A stretch of DNA of 64,000 bases from Sphingomonas ginsenosidimutans (GTDB lineage Bacteria; Pseudomonadota; Alphaproteobacteria; Sphingomonadales; Sphingomonadaceae): assembly GCF_002374835.1 (NCBI RefSeq), contig NZ_NWVD01000003.1, positions 248,001 to 312,000 on the forward strand, read 5' to 3'. Of this stretch, positions 61,218 through 64,000 are shown in pieces. The translations under genes were made by a program, and so were the position numbers. Position 1 is the first letter of the stretch, and each line of letters opens with the position of its first letter. The notes under the pieces were generated by a model. That model was not told the origin of the DNA. It saw only the letters and a list, made by a program, of their open reading frames with translations, and ran no database searches.

Positions 61218-62129
61218 TTGGCCACGCTAGGAATGTCGCCGGCAGAGAAGGAAGCGGTGCAAAGCTTCCGTGCCGAGGTCGTCGAACCGTCGATGACCAA
61301 GCTGGTCGTCATCGATTTCTGGGCCGAATGGTGCGGGCCGTGCAAGGCGCTGACGCCGGTGCTGGAAAAGGTGACGGCCGATTACGCCGACAAGGGCGTG
61401 GTGCTGGCCAAGATCGACACCGACAAGAACCAGTTCATCGCCGCGCAATTCCAGATCCGCTCGATCCCCACCGTCTATGCGATGTTCCAGGGGCAGCTGG
61501 TCGCCGATCTGACCAGCGCGCGCACCGAATCGCAGCTGCGCACGATGCTGGACCAGCTGCTGCGGCAATTGCCGATTGAGGGCGAGGCGCAGGCGCAGGA
61601 TGCCGAGCTGGAGCCGCTGATCGCGATGGGCGAGGAAGTGCTCGCCGCGGGTGATGCGGCGCGCGCGCTGTCGATCTTCGACCAGCTGGCCGAGATGGCG
61701 CCCGATCACCATGCGGTGCTGTCGGGGCGGATCCGCGCGCTGGTCGCCGGCGGGGACGTCGATGCGGCGGAGGCGGCGATCGCCGCGCTGCCCGAAGAAG
61801 TGGCGAAGCTGCCGGATATCGAGCGCGCGCGATCGGCGCTGTCGCTGGCGCGATCGGCGCCCGCGGTCGACGATCTGGCGCCGCTGGAGGCCGCGGTCGC
61901 GGCCGACCCCGATGATTTGCAGGCGCGCTACGACCTGGCCAACGCGCGCATGGCGGCGGGCGACCGCGACGGCGCGTCCGAAGGCTTCCTGTCGATCGTC
62001 GCCGCGGAGCGCGACTGGAACGACGGCGCGGCGCGCCAGCAGCTGCTCAAGCTGTTCGAGGTGGTCGGGCTGGAGGATCCGTGGGTGTCCGCACAGCGCC
62101 GCAAGCTGTCCGCCATCCTGTTCGGATGA
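61218..62129 (+). CDS. Thioredoxin-TPR co-chaperone (YbbN/CnoX-like)
   Basis: A 303-residue cytoplasmic protein. The thioredoxin domain (residues 15-115) keeps a full redox site, W38-C39-GP-C42 in DFWAEWCGPCKALTP, and the cis-proline in RSIPTVYAMF. The C-terminal half has TPR-like helices (LEPLIAMGEEVLAAGDAARA, 20 residues, and YDLANARMAAGDRDGA). E. coli CnoX has lost one of these cysteines, whereas alphaproteobacterial homologues often keep the CxxC pair. It holds clients for GroEL/DnaK under oxidative stress (inferred). The start is TTG at 61218, with GAGGAG 6 nt ahead. Confidence 0.9.
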   Translation: MATLGMSPAEKEAVQSFRAEVVEPSMTKLVVIDFWAEWCGPCKALTPVLEKVTADYADKGVVLAKIDTDKNQFIAAQFQIRSIPTVYAMFQGQLVADLTSARTESQLRTMLDQLLRQLPIEGEAQAQDAELEPLIAMGEEVLAAGDAARALSIFDQLAEMAPDHHAVLSGRIRALVAGGDVDAAEAAIAALPEEVAKLPDIERARSALSLARSAPAVDDLAPLEAAVAADPDDLQARYDLANARMAAGDRDGASEGFLSIVAAERDWNDGAARQQLLKLFEVVGLEDPWVSAQRRKLSAILFG

Positions 62130-62139
62130 GCGGCGCACG

Positions 62140-62763
62140 ATGAGCAACGTGACGCGCCTGTCGATCTTCCCGCTGCCCGGGGCGCTGCTGTTCCCCGGAT
62201 TGCACCTGCCGCTGCACATCTTCGAGCCGCGCTATCGCGCGATGGTATCCGACGCGATGGCGCGCGACCGGCGGATCGCGATGATCCAGCCGCGCCCCGA
62301 CAGCACCGACCGCGATCGCCCCGCGTTGTTCGACGTCGGCTGCGTCGGGCGGATCGCCGAGGTGGAGGCGATGGACGACGGGCGCTACAATCTGATCCTG
62401 GAAGGGCTGACGCTGTTTCGCGTAGGGCACGAGATCGACGTGACCACGCCGTTCCGGCAGGTCGAGGGCATATTGATGCCCGTCACCCCGGACGAGACGC
62501 TGGCGCTGGGCGCGCGATCGTCGCTGGAGATGGAATCGCGCCGCTTCGCCGAGGCGCAGGGCTATGCCGTCGACTGGGACGCGGTCGGGCGGCTGGACGA
62601 TACCAGCCTGGTCAACGGCATCGCGCAGATCGCCCCGTTCGATGTCGCCGCCAAACAGGCGTTGCTGGAGGCGCCGGGGATCGCCGCGCGTGCGGAATTG
62701 CTGGTCCAGCTGATGCAGTTCTTCGGCCGCCACGATGGCGAGGACCGGGTGACGTTGCAGTGA
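62140..62763 (+). CDS. LON N-terminal (substrate-binding) domain protein
   Basis: A 207-residue stand-alone LON-substrate-binding (PUA-like) domain protein with no ATPase or protease. It begins [20 protein letters not shown] (20 residues), then [13 protein letters not shown], and later [20 protein letters not shown] and [11 protein letters not shown], the standard LON-N order. Such proteins are common next to Trm112-like and thioredoxin-TPR genes in alphaproteobacteria. The role is unknown; binding of unfolded proteins is inferred. The stop overlaps the next start (GTGA). Confidence 0.9.
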   Translation: MSNVTRLSIFPLPGALLFPGLHLPLHIFEPRYRAMVSDAMARDRRIAMIQPRPDSTDRDRPALFDVGCVGRIAEVEAMDDGRYNLILEGLTLFRVGHEIDVTTPFRQVEGILMPVTPDETLALGARSSLEMESRRFAEAQGYAVDWDAVGRLDDTSLVNGIAQIAPFDVAAKQALLEAPGIAARAELLVQLMQFFGRHDGEDRVTLQ

Positions 62764-62945
62764 CCGCGCCTGCCGCGCCGATCGACCCGTGGCTGCTGGA
62801 GCGGCTGGTCTGCCCCGCGACGCGCACCCCGTTGCGCTATGATGCGGCGCGCGGCGCACTGGTGTCGGACGCGGCGGGCGTCGCCTATCCGGTCCGCGAC
62901 GGCGTGCCGGTACTGCTGGTCGAGGAGGCGCGGCCGCTGGAATAG
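62760..62945 (+). CDS. Trm112-family small protein
   Basis: A 61-residue UPF0434/Trm112-like protein starting with GTG inside the upstream stop. It has [17 protein letters not shown], then [20 protein letters not shown] (20 residues) and [10 protein letters not shown]. Eukaryotic Trm112 activates methyltransferases; bacterial members are small and uncharacterised. Only one cysteine remains of the zinc-ribbon set, as in most bacterial copies. It forms a unit with the thioredoxin-TPR and LON-N genes. Confidence 0.88.
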   Translation: MTAPAAPIDPWLLERLVCPATRTPLRYDAARGALVSDAAGVAYPVRDGVPVLLVEEARPLE

Positions 62946-62983
62946 CGCGCGGTCCGGTAAAGCCGTCCGCGTGCTTCCGCCGG

Positions 62984-63634
62984 TCAGCTCACCAGCCGCG
63001 GATAGGCGGCGCGGAAGGCGGCGACTTTGGGCTTGTCCCAGCGGACGATGTAAGGATGCGCCGGGTTCCGCCGGAAGAAGTCCTGGTGATAGGCCTCCGC
63101 CGGGTAGAAGGTGCCGCCCTCGATCCGGGTCACGATCGGCGCGGCGAAGGCGTGCGCGCGGCCCAACTGGGCGATGTAGGCGGCGGCGACGGCGCGCTGC
63201 TGCGGCGATTGCGGGAAGATCGCGGAGCGATAGCTGGTGCCCTGGTCCGGTCCCTGCCGGTTCAGCTGCGTCGGATCGTGGGCGATCGAGAAATAGACGC
63301 GCAGCAGTGTCGCATAGCTGACGACGCGCGGATCGTAGACGACCCGCACCGCCTCGGCATGGCGGGTCGTCTCGCTGCTGACGTCGGCGTAGTTGGCGGT
63401 CGCGCGCGTGCCGCCGGCATAGCCGGACGTGACCGAGCGGACCCCCTTCAGCTGTTCGAACACCGCCTCCATGCCCCAGAAGCATCCGCCGGCCAGCACC
63501 GCCACCTGCGTGCCGGTGCCGGGCGGCACGTCCTGCGCCGCGGCGGGAAGGGGAACGGCGCGTTCGGCCTGCGCACTGCCGCAGGCGGCAAGCGAGAGCG
63601 TCGCGGCGACAGCGAGGGTGCGGAACATCGTCAT
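62984..63634 (-). CDS. msrA: Lipoprotein methionine sulfoxide reductase A
   Basis: A 216-residue MsrA. The signal peptide ends in a lipobox, SLAAC with Cys18, so the enzyme should be lipid-anchored in the periplasm. The catalytic Cys51 is in LAGGCFWGMEAVF; GYAGGTRATANYADVSSETT (20 residues) and GTSYRSAIFPQSPQQ are family motifs, and AEAYHQDFFRRNP lies near the end. It repairs oxidised methionine in envelope proteins, presumably reduced by a periplasmic partner. It converges with the Trm112-like gene. Confidence 0.93.
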   Translation of the reverse strand: MTMFRTLAVAATLSLAACGSAQAERAVPLPAAAQDVPPGTGTQVAVLAGGCFWGMEAVFEQLKGVRSVTSGYAGGTRATANYADVSSETTRHAEAVRVVYDPRVVSYATLLRVYFSIAHDPTQLNRQGPDQGTSYRSAIFPQSPQQRAVAAAYIAQLGRAHAFAAPIVTRIEGGTFYPAEAYHQDFFRRNPAHPYIVRWDKPKVAAFRAAYPRLVS

Positions 63635-63682
63635 CGCGCCGATATGGGGAGCGTGGTGGCGGCCCGCCAGTCTAGCCAGACG

Positions 63683-63832
63683 TCAGCGGACGGCGTGGAT
63701 CGCGGCGGGGGCGGGGGCGGGGGCGGTCGCGGCGTGCGCGTCGACCACGTGCACCGCACCCATGCCCAGCGTCCCGATCAGGAAGCCGCCGGCGAACTGC
63801 CATGCGAAGCTGGACTTGATGAAGCGGGTCAT
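63683..63832 (-). CDS. Small hydrophobic peptide, probably membrane-anchored
   Basis: A 49-residue protein with a basic N-terminus, one hydrophobic segment (FAWQFAGGFLIGTLGMGAVH, about residues 9-28) and an Ala/Pro tail (AATAPAPAPAAIHAVR). AAGAAAGA lies a few nt ahead of the ATG at 63832. It could be a secreted peptide (possible cut after DAHA) or a bitopic protein. Coding reality rests on the start signals and composition, with no family recognised. It is 48 nt upstream of msrA on the same strand. Confidence 0.55.
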   Translation of the reverse strand: MTRFIKSSFAWQFAGGFLIGTLGMGAVHVVDAHAATAPAPAPAAIHAVR

Positions 63833-64000
63833 ATGTCGTCTTTCTTCGTCTTTTCGGCCGTCTGTGCGGCGGGATCGAACCTGCGGCGATCGTTCGACGC
63901 GGGGCCGGCGGATCGTCCGTGGTCGTCTATGGCCGGGACGGGATGAACCGGGGCTGGAACGCTCGTTCATCCGGCGTTGATATAAGCGCGCTGCCGCCGA

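Noticed and set aside
63956..63978. GGAAC...CGTT resembling an EcfG general-stress promoter at the right edge
   Set aside because: The spacing is 14 nt instead of the 16-17 nt of that promoter class, and the gene it would drive is outside the window.

Overview
This is a chromosomal window of a high-GC alphaproteobacterium, most likely a sphingomonad (Sphingomonas or a close relative). The pointers are the gene order rnd-lptC-lptA-lptB-rpoN, gpsA-tsaD facing hemC-hemD, a class I lysyl-tRNA synthetase, a lone carotenoid hydroxylase (crtZ), a RibB with a zinc-free GTP cyclohydrolase tail, and many dispersed palindromic intergenic repeats. Genes are packed tightly, with many 1-11 nt start/stop overlaps. 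I see no prophage, insertion sequence, CRISPR array, integrase or rRNA. One tRNA (Gly-GCC) is present.

Layout. 1-2887: a DUF1003 membrane protein (cut by the window edge), a PDZ protein and a two-component pair. 2978-5418: an M20 peptidase and a secreted double-DTG aspartic protease. 5461-9082: a divergent helicase/exonuclease pair of the ligase-associated DNA-repair set. 9226-10866: a secreted S10 peptidase. 10985-15198: rnd-lptCAB-rpoN. 15500-17737: a glycine-rich tandem cold-shock protein and a glutamine cyclotransferase-like protein. 17862-19543: glnK-amtB behind a textbook sigma-54 promoter. 19686-21045: two small enzymes or regulators and a ccdAB toxin-antitoxin pair. 21050-26870: tldD, a complex-I-type zinc protein, an ABC ATPase, nadB and a beta-lactamase-fold lipoprotein. 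26914-31489: polA and a Wzx-like flippase. 31536-37786 (minus strand): htpX-rsmB-rpe-heparinase-purH. 37853-42726: a succinate dehydrogenase assembly factor, gpsA-tsaD, and hemC-hemD-Mic60-like. 43191-47404: lysS, crtZ, a PilZ protein, prs and a YcxB-like protein. 47445-53463: gltX, a membrane protein, ribD-ribE-ribBX-ribH and a two-gene HTTM cassette. 53471-55562: a DUF72 protein, an EEP-family nuclease/phosphatase and tRNA-Gly. 55723-60132: a two-component pair followed by a beta-carbonic anhydrase and a SulP transporter. 60278-63832: a TorF-type porin, a thioredoxin-TPR protein, a LON-substrate-binding protein, a Trm112-like protein, a lipoprotein MsrA and a small membrane peptide.

How the parts connect. 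rpoN lies about 7 kb from a perfect -24/-12 promoter in front of glnK-amtB, so regulator and target of the nitrogen response are close together. The riboflavin operon is nearly complete, but its RibB needs a separate RibA elsewhere. The carbonic anhydrase and SulP genes overlap by one base and follow a two-component system, which suggests a regulated bicarbonate module. Most of the non-coding space is filled by at least four families of palindromic repeats or strings of short hairpins.

The best leads for something under-described are the Mic60-like gene behind hemD, the HTTM two-gene cassette, the carbonic anhydrase/SulP/two-component locus, the intergenic hairpin strings, and the repair helicase/exonuclease pair that lacks its usual ligase and PdeM neighbours.
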